From Ridgeia piscesae (taxonomy: Eukaryota > Annelida > Polychaeta > Sabellida > Siboglinidae), in contig JAODUO010000489.1 in the NCBI GenBank assembly GCA_025642075.2, positions 106,001 to 170,000 of the forward strand: 64,000 nucleotides of DNA, given 5' to 3'. The translations under genes were made by a program, and so were the position numbers. Under the pieces are notes generated by a model. It was given only the letters and a program-made list of their open reading frames with translations, was not told the origin of the DNA and ran no database searches. Within the stretch, counting starts at the first letter, position 1. Each line of letters opens with the position of its first letter. Positions 21,360-34,167 of the stretch are shown here, one piece after another.

Positions 21360-24300
21360 ACACTGACACATCCCGCAGGTACAAGTCACTGTCACCTGTA
21401 GTGACCATGTCAGCAGGTGACACACCCCGCATGTACAAGCCACTGTCACCTGTGGTGACCATGTCAGCAGGTGACACACCCCACATGTACAAGCCACTGT
21501 CACCTGTAGTGACCATGTCAGCAGGTGACACACCCCACATGTACAAGTCACTGTCACCTGTAGTGACCATGTCAGCAGGTGACACACCCCGCATGTACAA
21601 GTCACTGTCACCTGTGGTGACCATGTCAGCAGGTGACACACCCCACATGTACAAGTCACTGTCACCTGTGGTGACCATGTCAGCAGGTGACACACCCCAC
21701 ATGTACAAGTCACTGTCACCTGTGGTGACCATGTCAGCAGGTGACACACCCCGCATGTACAAGTCACTGTCACCTGTGGTGACCATGTCAGCAGGTGACA
21801 CACCCCGCATGTACAAGCCACTGTCACCTGTAGTGACCATGTCAGCAGGTGACACACCCCGCATGTACAAGTCACTGTCACCTGTAGTGACCATGTCAGC
21901 AGGTGACACACCCCACATGTACAAGTCACTGTCACCTGTGGTGACCATGTCAGCAGGTGACACACCCCGCATGTACAAGTCACTGTCACCTGTGGTGACC
22001 ATGTCAGCAGGTGACACACCCCGCATGTACAAGTCACTGTCACCTGTGGTGACCATGTCAGCAGGTGACACACCCCGCATGTACAAGCCACTGTCACCTG
22101 TGGTGACCATGTCAGCAGGTGACACACCCCACATGTACAAGTCACTGTCACCTGTGGTGACCATGTCAGCAGGTGACACACCCCGCATGTACAAGCCACT
22201 GTCACCTGTGGTGACCATGTCAGCAGGTGACACACCCCGCATGTACAAGTCACTGTCACCTGTGGTGACCATGTCAGCAGGTGACACACCCCGCATGTAC
22301 AAGTCACTGTCACCTGTGGTGACCATGTCAGCAGGTGACACACCCCGCATGTACAAGCCACTGTCACCTGTGGTGACCATGTCAGCAGGTGACACACCCC
22401 GCATGTACAAGTCACTGTCACCTGTAGTGACCATGTCAGCAGGTGACACACCCCGCATGTACAAGTCACGGTCACCTGTAGTGACCATGTCAGCAGGTGA
22501 CACACCCCGCATGTACAAGTCACTGTCACCTGTGGTGACCATGTCAGCAGGTGACACACCCCGCATGTACAAGTCACTGTCACCTGTAGTGACCATGTCA
22601 GCAGGTGACACACCCCGCATGTACAAGTCACTGTCACCTGTAGTGACCATGTCAGCAGGTGACACACCCCGCATGTACAAGTCACTGTCACCTGTAGTGA
22701 CCATGTCAGCAGGTGACACACCCCGCATGTACAAGTCACTGTCACCTGTGGTGACCATGTCAGCAGGTGACACACCCCGCATGTACAAGTCACTGTCACC
22801 TGTAGTGACCATGTCAGCAGGTGACACACCCCGCATGTACAAGTCACTGTCACCTGTAGTGACCATGTCAGTAGGTGACACACCCCGCATGTACAAGTCA
22901 CTGTCACCTGTAGTGACCATGTCAGCAGGTGACAAACCCCGCATGTATGTACAAGTCACTGTCACCTGTAGTGACCATGTCAGCAGGTGACACACCCCGC
23001 ATGTACAAGTCACTGTCACCTGTAGTGACCATGTCAGCAGGTGACACACCCCGCATGTATGTACAAGTCACTGTCACCTGTAGTGACCATGTCAGTAGGT
23101 GATACACCCCGCATGTACAAGTCACTGTCACCTGTAGTGACCATGTCAGCAGGTGACACACCCCGCATGTATGTACAAGTCACTGTCACCTGTAGTGACC
23201 ATGTCAGCAGGTGACACATCCCGCAGGTACAAGTCACTGTCACCTGTAGTGACCATGTGAGCAGGTGACACACCCCGCAGGTACAAGTCACTGTCACCTG
23301 TAGTGACCATGTCAGCAGGTGGCACACCCCGCAGGTACAAGTCACTGTCACCTGTAGTGACCATGTCAGCAGGTGACACATCCCGCATGTACAAGTCACT
23401 GTCACCTGTGGTGACCATGTCAGCAGGTGACACACCCCGCATGTACAAGTCACTGTCACCTGTAGTGACCATGTCAGCAGGTGACACATCCCACAGGTAC
23501 AAGTCACCGTCACCTGTAGTGACCATGTCAGCAGGTGACACATCCCACAGGTACAAGTCACCGTCACCTGTAGTGACCATGTCAGCAGGTGACACACCCC
23601 GCATGTACAAGCTCACCGTCACCTGTAGTGACCATGTCAGCAGGTGACACACCCCGCATGTACAAGCCACCGTCACCTGTAGTGACCATGTCAGCAGCTG
23701 ACACACCCCGCATGTACAAGCCACCGTCACCTGTAGTGACCATGTCAGCAGGTGACACCCCCCGCATGTACAAGCCACCGTCACCTGTAGTGACCATGTC
23801 AGCAGGTGACACCCCCCGCATGTACAAGCCACCGTCACCTGTAGTGACCATGTCAGCAGCTGACACACCCTGCATGTACAAGTCACTGTCACCTGTAGTG
23901 ACCATGTCAGCAGCTGACACACCCTGCATGTACAAGTCACTGTCACCTGTAGTGACCATGTCAGCAGCTGACACACCCCGCATGTACAAGCCACTGTCAC
24001 CTGTATTGACCATGTCAGCAGGTGACACACCCCGCATGTACAAGCCACTGTCACCTGTAGTGACCATGTCAGCAGGTGACACATCCCACAGGTACAAGTC
24101 ACCGTCACCTGTAGTGACCATGTCAGCAGGTGACACACCCCGCATGTACAAGCCACCGTCACCTGTAGTGACCATGTCAGCAGGTGACACACCCCGCATG
24201 TACAAGCCACCGTCACCTGTAGTGACCATGTCAGCAGGTGACACACCCCGCATGTACAAGCCACCGTCACCTGTAGTGACCATGTCAGCAGGTGACACCC

Positions 24301-24718
24301 CCGCATGTACAAGCCACCGTCACCTGTAGTGACCATGTCAGCAGGTGACACACCCCGCATGTACAAGCCACCGTCACCTGTAGTGACCATGTCAGCAGGT
24401 GACACACCCCGCATGTACAAGCCACCTCACCTGTAGTGACCATGTCAGCAGGTGACACACCCCGCATGTACAAGCCGTCACCTGTAGTGACCATGTCAGC
24501 AGGTGACACACCCCGCATGTACAAGCACCGTCACCTGTAGTGACCATGTCAGCAGGTGACACACCCCGCATGTACAAGCCACTGTCACCTGTAGTGACCA
24601 TGTCAGCAGGTGACACACCCCGCATGTACAAGTCACTGTCACCTGTAGTGACCATGTCAGCAGGTGACACACCCCGCATGTACAAGCCACTGTCACCTGT
24701 AGTGACCATGTCAGCAAG
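21360..24718. repeat. 54 bp minisatellite in intron 20, about 62 copies
   Basis: Units are 54 bp with very high identity, containing ACCCCGCATGTACAAGTCAC, TGTCACCTG and GTGACCATGTCAGCAGGTGA. Since 54 is 18 codons, frames stay open on both strands (an 18-residue repeat with SPVVTMSAGDTP on plus and GVSPADMVTTGDSDLYM on minus). Identity extends over third positions and noncoding frames equally, which argues against selection on protein. Each unit has the perfect 9 bp inverted repeat CAGGTGACA / TGTCACCTG. Copies right of about 23,600 use CCACCGTC and are more variable. Confidence 0.95.
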
Positions 24719-25919
24719 TGCCAATTCATGTATGCTTCGAACTAGAAAAGTCGGCAGAAGACCGTTCCTGGAATATTAGCTTAGGTAAAGCCTACACAAC
24801 TGACCGGTGTGCATGACGAATACCCAATTTACATTATGAACATTGATTACCATCTATCCAATGTCCAGTGCAAACCCTAATGCCGTCAAACAAACCTTAA
24901 CAAACGAAGACATTTAAAAAATAAAAGCTTTACGTTTTCTTTGTATCGGTATAGACACACACCTGGAAGTGTTGCACCTGAGGTCCAAGTAACTGAGAAG
25001 GAAACATTCACGCACATTCATGTATGCATGCACACATGCTCGCACACAGGTTCATACAGACACACAGACACACGTACATGCACACAGACACACGTACATG
25101 CACACACACACGCAGACACACGCAGACACACATGTCCGCTAGCTTGATTAAGTTAGACGTAGCAATGTAATGTTAGTGACGTAGCAAGTGGCAGTACTGA
25201 CCAGACATCACGTACATTCCTGTGTACGTGTCAAATCCCTTAGTTGACATTACACCACCAGACACCATGCAGTAGGTGCTGACATTTCTTCCCTTGTGGC
25301 TGCTCATGCCAAACATTAGTTGCTGACATATTCTCCTCTTGCTGACACAAACACACAGACGTGGACACATCTTCCTGTCGTAGTTTCTGACACCAAATAG
25401 TACATATTGACACATCCTTTTATAGTTGCTGACACAGTAGGTGCTGACATGTCCTCGAATTGATAGGCAAGCACTACCATATCCTCTTCCATTTGCTAGC
25501 ACGGTACAGTAAGTTCTGACATGTCCTTATGTTGTACTTGCCGACACATCTTCTTGCAACTTCTGACCTCATGCAGTAGACGCTGACACATCCTCCTGCA
25601 GTCGCTGACACGTCACCTTATAGCTGCTGACCCAAGCAGTGATGCTACCTGTGTTATGTACTCACTTGTGTTTTACGTCTGCTCTATGACCCCGCCAGTC
25701 CTTTCTTCCGATACATAATCAACCGTAAACAGGTCAGTCCAGTTGGTCAGACCTGGTGCAGCCTGTCTGCTGTGGTCAGAGCGGTGTAGCGAGTGGTCAC
25801 TCTGTGGTGATGGGCTTGTCACAAAGATGCAGGCTGCTAAGACCGCTGTGAGTTTTTAAGCTTGTGCGGCTTGGAAATCAATACAAGTGATATGTGTCAC
25901 ATGTAGGACATAGTGCGGC

Positions 25920-26340
25920 CCCTCACAACACAGCACCACACAGGGTCACAACACACACATGCACAGCACCACACTGGGTCACAACACACACACGCACACA
26001 CACACACACGCACGCATGCACACACGCACGCACGCACGCACCCATGCATGCACGCACGCACGCACGCACACTGCACCACACCGGGTCACAATACACAGTG
26101 CACCACACCGGGTCACAACACACAGCACCACACTAGGTCACAATACACAGTGCACCACACTGGTCACAACACACACAGCACTACGCCGGGTCACAACACA
26201 CAGCACCGCACTGGGTCACAATACACAGTGCACCACACCGGTCACAACACACACAGCACCATGCCGGGTCACAACACACACTGCACCACACCGGGTCACA
26301 ACACTGGACCTGCACGAGGTCACAGCACCAGACACCACAC
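25920..26340. repeat. Imperfect CACACCGGGTCACAA repeat with CACG microsatellite
   Basis: About 12 irregular copies of a 20-27 bp unit containing CACCACACTGGGTCACAACA, interrupted at 25990-26070 by a (CACGCA)n run. The His/Thr-rich frames across it are not coding. Confidence 0.85.
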
Positions 26341-27049
26341 AAAGTACTTGCAGGATGTCACTGTGCGGGCACCACACAAAGTTCATGGCACCAAGTCAGA
26401 AAAACCAGGCCACAATATCAGGTCATAGCATCAATGATGTTTTTGTGTGGACCTCAAAAAACATCTTACATCCTAATTAATAAAACATTATGTTTTACCA
26501 TTAATATGAATACAGATTTAAATTGGACTAAAATTTAACATCGTACAGTTGGCCTGCAGACACTTTCCTGCACAAAGAAAGGCTGGAGGAAATGCTGGTG
26601 CCTGAGGCCATCTCTAGTGCCACATGGTGGAGACTGGAGCAGAGACAAGACAATTGCATGCAGACTCATCAACGGCATCAAACAGGCGCCAAGTTAACAA
26701 GATTAGATGAAACCAGGTCAGACTTGAACAGCAAATGTGACAGGTCAGTGGCGATTGCAATCATCAAAAGCAATTCCTGCCAAACTTCATCTTAGAATAT
26801 TAACGTTAGTACAACTAATTTAAGTGCATTAGTGTTTACATGGAGTACCAATTTGATTGTATGCTACATTTCTTATTTAAGAAAGACAACCGAGTAAAAG
26901 TTTGTGTTGTGTCCATAGGTAATGTGTCATCACGAAAATTTAATAACCTGGCAGTGGTCAGTAATGATACTGAACTGTATTAGTTAAAGATGTGATTTGT
27001 TAAAGTTACATACATTGTAAAATTATACAAAACAGAATTGGATATATAT

Positions 27050-27052
27050 ATG

Positions 27053-27117
<65 letters not shown>

Positions 27118-27118
27118 G

Positions 27119-27166
<48 letters not shown>

Positions 27167-27172
27167 ATATAT
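27050..27172. repeat. (AT)n microsatellite
   Basis: Over 100 bp of alternating A and T with a few TATGTATAC interruptions. Confidence 0.95.
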
Positions 27173-28519
27173 TAGTCATAACATTTTGTTTAAACTGGCT
27201 TACTTCCACTGAGGAACTGTTGTGTATGACACTTTTTACGAGAATGTATCTTATGAATTAATTTATATTAACTTATTTAATTTATTAACTTATTTACCTT
27301 TTGTTATTTATTTATTATTATTAATTATTGATTTTTTTTACTATTCCATAATTGTTTACATACATTTCTTAATAGGTTAGAAATATTAATGAACTTAATG
27401 AACGGGCTGGTCCCATAGATACGACACTTAATAAATGCTGGTTATAATAATAAATAATATAGATGTGTGTGTATTATATATATATATATTAGCTAACTCC
27501 TCTGTCAATTGATCGGTCAACCAACAGACCCCCCTCCTGTCTACAATCCCCAGTTTCCTGCCAGTCGAATCAGGACTTGGGTTCCATGACCTCCTTCCAA
27601 ACTGATTCCATTACTCAGAATTACCTATTGATTTCTCTGATGGGTAATTTCACAGCCGCGTGCATTGCACAAATATGTCAACTCTTTATATCGGCTGCAT
27701 TAGCTGACATACTTCATCCTGTCCTTGAGGGTGAGTGACCAACCGCTCTTGACCGGCCAATGACCAGTTGTATGGGGGCCGCCTGTCTCGCTTGACCAGT
27801 ACTGCAAGGCCTGTGCCCTGGTAATTGATAGGATTGTGTGGAGGTATTGGTCTTGGCTTGAGCATGTGATAAGACATTTGCAGCCAGCAAGTCTGTAGAC
27901 AACTTGCCTGTTTGCTTGCCAGATGTTGTCATCTTCACAAAGAGGATGTTTATCTACTAATTTATTCTGTACAATTCCTGCTATGAACTATTCCACTCCT
28001 AACATTGTATCTCTACAAGCATATGATCTGTTTTTATTTTACAAATACTTGTTACTTTCTCTTGCCTTTCTTGATCTCACATGGACCTGTTGTCTCTGCG
28101 TGCAACATGCTGACACGTGTCACACAGAACTATGAGCTTCATAACCACTGGAGAAAGGTAACATTATGAGTATGCATTTCTGAATGACGCTTGTCCATAA
28201 CAATTCTGCTCTGGCCAAACTATTTCAGCTGGTGCTCACACATGCATAACTCGACCCTTACAAGCACAAACATATCAGGCAACTCTGAAAAATGCTGAGT
28301 AAATGTCTACTACATCTGAACCATGTGGAATATCCTGAGGCATCATAAGTCGAGATTGGGATGCCTCAAAGTGGGACTATATCCTCACAGGGCAACTAAC
28401 CACACACACACGATGAAGACACACCTAATGGGGTTACTTTTTCATGCAGTGGATGGGTCCTGGTAACACAAAGAAACTGGATAATCAGGATAATGTTGTA
28501 CTAAAAAATGAAGTTACAG

Positions 28520-28640
28520 TGAAAGTCGAGCCATCTCGATTACTGCATCAACTCCGTGGAATTCACTTCCCGAGAGCATTAAATCGGCAGGATGTATAGC
28601 TTCATTTAAGCGTGACTTAAATCCAATTTATTACACTGCC
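28520..28640 (+). mobile_element. LINE reverse-transcriptase C-terminal relic
   Basis: The plus strand reads WNSLPESIKSAGCIASFKRD, the characteristic C-terminal end of LINE reverse-transcriptase ORFs (WNSLP, then about 12 residues, then SFKxxL). Only the tail is visible, and no upstream catalytic motifs are found, so this is a truncated fossil. Confidence 0.6.
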
Positions 28641-29362
28641 TACCTGCCTTCATTTTGCAGCACATCCCTATCTGCAGTTGATTGTTACACTTATCGTGGA
28701 AATGGCTTTGGTTTGGTCATTCACTGACGTTATAGTACTTTATATATGTTATTACTAAGAAGATGTCGACAACCACAGGACCTATATAATTATGCTCTAA
28801 TAGCGCACGTGACAGTCATGTGACATAAGACGATGTGACCTACAATATGACAAGACATATCAAGTGTGACACAATACATACTTCGCTGCAGAAGTGAGAA
28901 AACGCTGGAAGTCCATTCTGATATGCAGTGCAGTATGCACTATGGGAATTTGGGATGTGTCAGTTTCTAATAACAATTACAGCAGAGGTTCTGTTTTGCT
29001 GATTCCACATTCATGAGAGGATTCCTTAACTAAGACACTGAAGTCACACAGAAATTCCATCATTAAATAGAACCTATTAAATTGAAACTAAACCCATAAC
29101 ACTGCTATGATATCAACTGAGGATATCTATTTCCATGCACATGCTTGATGGTGTTGATGGATGTTCATTGTTACAGCAGGAAATTGAATATATCTCACAG
29201 GAATGTTATTGAAACGGTCCCCTGAGGTAATTATAGTTAAATGGTAATTGGGTGTTCTCACAAGTAGTCAGTCGACCTTACAATTACAGCTCCAGGTCTA
29301 TATCACTCCTAATGGACTCCTAACGTTTCAACCCTTCAGTAACACACGTCTAACCAACTCAC

Positions 29363-29557
29363 CCTGTCCACTTCCTTGTTCCCGGCCAGGGCCACGCCCC
29401 TCAGGGCCACCACGCCCCTCAGAGGGTTCCACTCCAGTCCCTGCACCACTGGCAGAGCCCGCAAAGGTCCTGCTACGAGTGCGTCCTGTGTCTGACGGAC
29501 TTTCTCCCTCTCTCAGATGGCCAAAGTCAGAGATGTCCGGGCGACTGGCGGCTGCCG
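29363..29557 (-). CDS. PKD1-like: Polycystin-1-like exon 20 (Ala/Gly/Ser/Arg-rich linker)
   Basis: Acceptor TGTTGCTCAG, donor CAGG|GTGAGT. Joins exon 19 as GEGE|AAAASRPDISDFGHL and runs through SPSDTGRTRSRTFAGSAS and GRGGPEGRGPGREQGSGQ into the Gly-rich start of exon 21. It has no domain of its own and looks like a flexible insert inside the REJ region. Phase in 1, phase out 1. Confidence 0.8.
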
Positions 29558-30120
29558 CTGAGCAACAGAACCCACCAAACACTGTTTGTATCATACAGAC
29601 CTTCTCGAATGATATATGTTTCCTGCTACATTTTATACCAGGTAGGCAGGACAGTTTCCTGTCTTCTATCACATTCCTCATGAAAATATATTATGGTATG
29701 TAGGTAGGCATATCAATATTATCATCGTTGTTTATTATTTACTGTTGCAATTTGGCTTGGATTATAATTTTCTCGTGTTTTGATTCATACGGTATTGCAA
29801 ATAAGTTGTGTGTTTTCCTGGTCATGTCTTAAGAACTTCCAAGGTAGGCTACATTTAACAGAGTCAGTCTGTAAATACTGTTCTGGTAGGCTTAATTTTT
29901 AACTCAAATAATAGCAACATAGATCATCAGTTACTTCTACATATGGTGAGGAAAGAATTGTGTTAACATGCAAGAAATGGTACTGTAATGCTTCTGCACA
30001 ATTATTATTATTATTAATGATAACAAACATACATAAACACATGTATGCATTAACATATTTATATCCAATCATGTTCATACATCCACCCTCCCTTATGTAC
30101 TCCCCTTCAGCCACCCTTAC
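29558..30120. other. Intron 19
   Basis: AT-rich unique intron; nothing further recognised. Confidence 0.7.
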
Positions 30121-30204
30121 CTTCGCCCTCCCCGATGTTGATCCAGTCGTGCGTGGTAGTGGTGGTGCTGGGCGTGGTAGAGATGTAGGGTAGGAACGAA
30201 TGCT
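30121..30204 (-). CDS. PKD1-like: Polycystin-1-like exon 19 (Thr-rich linker)
   Basis: An 84 bp exon between TCTGTTTAG and GAAG|GTAAGG. Reads HSFLPYISTTPSTTTTTHDW, then INIGEGE. It continues the threonine-rich insert of exon 18 and keeps phase with both neighbours (two bases in, one out). The domain is unassigned; placement rests on splice sites and phase. Confidence 0.75.
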
Positions 30205-31006
30205 CTAAACAGAAAGAGAAAGTGGCCAGGTATAACAACCACCTGGATGACTGAGCTGTCCACATGCTAATCACATGATATGTCACATGTTAACATTCTA
30301 GTCACATGACATGATTCATGTCAGCATTCTAAGTCACATGACATGGCTCATGTCAACACTCTAGCCACATGACATTTTAATCACGGCACTCCATATGTCA
30401 ATCACGTTTCAATTAAGAATTTGGAACTTGGTCATTTTTAACATTCAAATTCTTTCTTTGAAATGTACGCAAACTGTAAAAATCCTTGAAATTACACTTG
30501 TTACATGAAGCTAATCAAAAGTAGAAGTCTAGACCTTACTTAGAGCTGCGTGTCTGCTGCTGTTACCCTGTGCTATAGCTAGAATTAGCTACACACAAGT
30601 GCCAACTGAAAATGCAGTTGGAATCGCTATGCTGTCATTGGTATGCATTGCTGCAGCTGGAATTTATACAAGATAATTGATCCATAAGCAGTAGTGCCTT
30701 AAGTCGGGTCACATGCCATGACAAATGAACATGACCATGGCCCTTGACACTCCGCATAAATCTGTATCGTAATATTTCATTGGTTCACTGGTTTATGGCA
30801 CGTTTATTCCAACTGAATGTCAACATCTAACTGGCCATGAAGCACAAAAATACGTACTTTATCACAATTTCTCCACATGTAGCAGGCAGATCTGTACTAA
30901 ACTTGGACACACCCAAATATCTCCAAAAATCTATATTATATATGGGGAAATCTAAACTACGAAGCACGGCGGCTGATGTGTTAGAAATTGAAATGATCAT
31001 ATTTAC
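30205..31006. repeat. Intron 18 with a short TCACATGAC repeat
   Basis: At about 30252-30385 there are three imperfect copies of a roughly 43 bp unit containing TCACATGACATG and CATGTCAACATTCTA. The rest is unique intron sequence. Confidence 0.7.
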
Positions 31007-31177
31007 TTGTAGTTGTTGTGGTTGTTGTGGTCGTAGTTGTCATGGCTGAGGTAGTTGTTGTTGCAGCTGTAGTTGTTGCAGTGGCTGTCAACATTGGTGC
31101 GCCGGTGCTTGAGTTGGCGGTCATGGACCAGTAGGACGACCCATCGGCCTCCACACAGGCTGCTCGGTTGTGGGCCC
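31007..31177 (-). CDS. PKD1-like: Polycystin-1-like exon 18 (REJ edge plus poly-Thr insert)
   Basis: Acceptor GATTATAG, donor ACAA|GTAAAT. Reads GAHNRAACVEADGSSYWSMT, then ANSSTGAPMLTATATTTAAT and a run of about 12 threonines encoded by an ACA/ACC/ACT tract. The Thr-rich end is mucin-like and could be O-glycosylated; that is inference. The repeat tract reaches the donor itself. Confidence 0.8.
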
Positions 31178-31922
31178 CTATAATCACACAAATAGTCAGT
31201 TCCTGCTCGCAGTCGACATCACACTCAATGTGCTTCACGCTTCACTCGCTGATTCTCTGGGAAGCATTCAGCCACGCTTCCAATGTTGTGCAATTATCAT
31301 TCACACAAAATATGGCCACCACTATATGTAGTCAAAATGGCAGTGAGAATTAAAAATCAGGTTCCCTTGATCGAGATTTGGATGTTTCACTCACTGCACT
31401 GCAGCAGCACATGGTTATTTTGCATTACTTTTTAATTTTATTTTTAATATATTTTACCTTAGATATGCCACAGTGATGCACAGTATTTAACTGTTTTTAA
31501 ATTAATATTTTTGTTTCTATTATTGGTATTTTTAATATATTTTACCTTAGATATCCCACAGTGACACACAGTATTTAATTGTTTTTAAATTAATATTTCT
31601 GTTTCTATTATTATTATTTTAAATTTGTTTTACAGCACCAAAGAGCATTTTATGACTATGGTGCAACAAAACAATGTTATTGATTGACTGAGTTTATTCA
31701 TTAAAATCAACCAATCAATAAAATAGTTTTGTTCATGTTCACTTTTTACTTTTACGGTGCCACAGAAACTAATTTATTTCTATTTCATTATTATCACTAT
31801 TTCTATATTAGGAACGGACATCGAGCAATTTTAACTTTATTAATTCTAAAAAAACTTACAAACCAAGCGGTATTCTCTTTAATGACAACCAGTAATTTGA
31901 GAATGATAACTGAGAAACGTAC
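31178..31922. repeat. Intron 17 with a direct duplication
   Basis: At about 31445-31615 an 85 bp AT-rich stretch containing TATTTTACCTTAGATAT and CACAGTATTTAA occurs twice in tandem with a few substitutions. No other feature seen. Confidence 0.75.
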
Positions 31923-32071
31923 CAACTGATGTGCTGCCATCGGCTATGAAGTACAACTGCCACTCAAACTCTAGTTCCTCCTCCTTGTAACCATGGTGAC
32001 CAGCCTGCAGCAGCAGTCGGCGGTCAGCATTGACCACTCCATCTTGACACAGTGGACAACTGACAGCAACG
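31923..32071 (-). CDS. PKD1-like: Polycystin-1-like exon 17 (REJ)
   Basis: Acceptor GTGTTGTAG, donor GTTG|GTACGT. Reads VAVSCPLCQDGVVNADRRLL, then QAGHHGYKEEELEFEWQLYF and IADGSTSV. The C-x-x-C, the hydrophobic LLLQA strand and the F-x-W-x-L strand are REJ features. Joins exon 16 through a shared Asp codon (GA|C). Confidence 0.9.
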
Positions 32072-33091
32072 CTACAACACAAGACTTGAATTGAAAGCAG
32101 TGTCAGCCCCCAGACCAGCCCCACGTTTACACCATCAATGTGCCAGCTACTGACACTCAATGACAATGCTATTTTACAAGGAACACATCACATGTTTAAT
32201 TGGTGACATTTGGTGACGTGATCACCACAAAATTCTCTCAGGTAGGAGAATGACCCTCCTGAGAAGCCATGCGTATAAAAATGTGTACGTGAATAAATAA
32301 CTATCATTGTGCTTTCTGAAATAAATCACAGTTGGTAGATGAAAAGACAATGGTTGGTGGAAGCAGATGAATGCAGTCAGAGGTGACAGAACCACAGCAA
32401 CTGGGAGGAGATGCACTTACATTACAAAAATTAATAAATGGGTGCAGTAACTGTACAACACAATGGTGATATACTTATGAGTGTTTCTTAATTAAATATG
32501 CTGCAGTAGACAAATATGTGTAGTGCAAAGTATTTCCAACACATAAAATATACAATACTTTTCAACATGGATTAAAAATTCCTTTAAATGTATTGCAAGT
32601 ACTTGCCACAAATGTTACTTCAACTGGTAAGAACCTTAACATAAGGGAAATTAAAAAAACAAAGTGGTTATTATTTTGCACAGGTGTAGATAAATATTGA
32701 TTGAATAAACATATTGATTGATAATAATAAAAACAATTCAGTGCCTGTATCCTTAAAAAATTCAAGCTCAGAAGCACAACCAACAAAATCGTTTGGTGTA
32801 ACCATAAATGGGGCCAGGTAAAAGTCGCCATTGGTGCACAGAACCACCAAACATTTATGGTGGAAAATCTATTTAAAATAAATATGCTTTCAGTTTTTTA
32901 GGAAAGGTGGCTATAGTTTCAGAAGATGTAATTGTACTGTGGAGTTGATTCCAAATGGTTGGCCTGTTAACGTGTGTTGCCCAAAGTGTCTATGGGGAAA
33001 TGATTAACATACATGCATGTGTATATGCAGTTACACACACACTATTACACACTTTTGCTACTACATTAAGTTGAATGAAGCCACCACTTAC
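32072..33091. other. Intron 16
   Basis: AT-rich unique sequence; no repeat array or gene recognised. Confidence 0.7.
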
Positions 33092-33310
33092 TCCAGCACC
33101 TCCTGCCTCTCCATCTGTAGCACTTGTGTGATGTTGCTGGACGCCCGGCCGACCTTTGACACAGTGAGGGTAAAGACGAAGTTGTCGATGTCCGGCTTGA
33201 ACTGTGACCCTGGGATGGTGAGTGTCTTGTTGCCGTCCAGCCACACGCTGCTGTTGTCATTGAAGCAGGACATGTCTCGGGACAACAGGACGTAGCACGT
33301 CCAGTTGTAG
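33092..33310 (-). CDS. PKD1-like: Polycystin-1-like exon 16 (REJ)
   Basis: Acceptor TTTCCTTCAG, donor CTGGA|GTAAGT. Reads YNWTCYVLLSRDMSCFNDNS, then LTIPGSQFKPDIDNFVFTLT and VSKVGRASSNITQVLQM. The Y-x-W-x-C followed by a second C, and the L-x-I-P-x-x-x-L/F-x-P segment ending in an F-T-L-x-V-S-K strand, are typical REJ. Phase in 2, out 2. Confidence 0.92.
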
Positions 33311-33988
33311 CTGAAGGAAACACCACTAGACATCTCAGCATGACACAACGTTGTTGTTGAACTTTTGATTTCCAATTTCCATCTTTTTATTCTCAACGTG
33401 ACACACCATTGCTTTTTTATTTTTTATTTCAGACAAAAACAAACATTGAAAGGACATTTTAAGTGTCAACGTTTAAAAATTAAAATGGACAGAGGGAAAT
33501 TGATGTGTCCTACACATTACACACGTTCCCCCAATGTGTACACTGGTAATAACCACAGACTTCAAGTACACGAGACTAGTTACCTCACTGTTGCATGGCG
33601 ATGAAAGACCTCAATTAATATTTTCATATTAAAGCCACCTTTAGATAAGCGATAATATAATGCTAGTCTTACTATAAAATGCCATTCCGGTGTTTTCAGA
33701 AATAGCATGCATTCACCAGCCACCACTGAATCACGACGCGATCTAAGACAGCGCTGATGTTTCATTTGCATCTGACATCCCCATCCCATTGGAATCACCT
33801 AAGTTAATTCTTAAAACTCTAAATCTTTAAACCATCCGAAATAATTCCCATGAACACAACACTGACAACCCAAATATGTTTCAACCCATGAAAAGACAGG
33901 GACACACTCGGTTTTCTGATGGATTTCTATCAAATAGCGAAAGTTAGTTCAAAGTAAAACTGAAACTGATCGGAAGAGAAAGTTGTAC
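33311..33988. other. Intron 15
   Basis: Unique intron sequence; nothing further recognised. Confidence 0.7.
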
Positions 33989-34167
33989 CTGAGGTCGTCA
34001 GTGGCCAGGAAGTCAGGGTCGTGGGAGAGGGAGCCATTCATGACGAGGGTGTCTTTCCTGGACACGTAGCGCTGGATGCCCCCATTGATGACAGCCAGGA
34101 GCATGTTGGGAACCACAAACAGGTACGTCTCCGCAGTGCTGTACACAATGGTGCCTGACATCTCGAC
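33989..34167 (-). CDS. PKD1-like: Polycystin-1-like exon 15 (REJ core)
   Basis: Acceptor GTCATGTAG, donor CTCAG|GTACAA. Reads VEMSGTIVYSTAETYLFVVP, then NMLLAVINGGIQRYVSRKDT and NGSLSHDPDFLATDDL. The YLxVxPxxLxAxIxGGxxR block followed by the S-x-S-x-D-P-D motif is the most recognisable REJ signature in the gene. Phase 0 in, phase 2 out. Confidence 0.95.

Larger units (their letters stand above)
24719..29362. other. Intron 20, distal part
   Basis: Holds CACACG/ACACAG simple repeats near 24950-25130, a mixed repeat at 25920-26340, a long (AT)n run at 27050-27172 and a LINE relic near 28520-28640. The stretch 25200-25650 has recurrent TGCTGACA phrases. No exon of the polycystin gene was recognised. 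Confidence 0.6.

Noticed and set aside
21271..23049. 18-residue-repeat proteins on both strands (about 570-590 codons)
   Set aside because: 54 bp array with equal identity at all codon positions and open frames on both strands; intronic, with no start or splice support.
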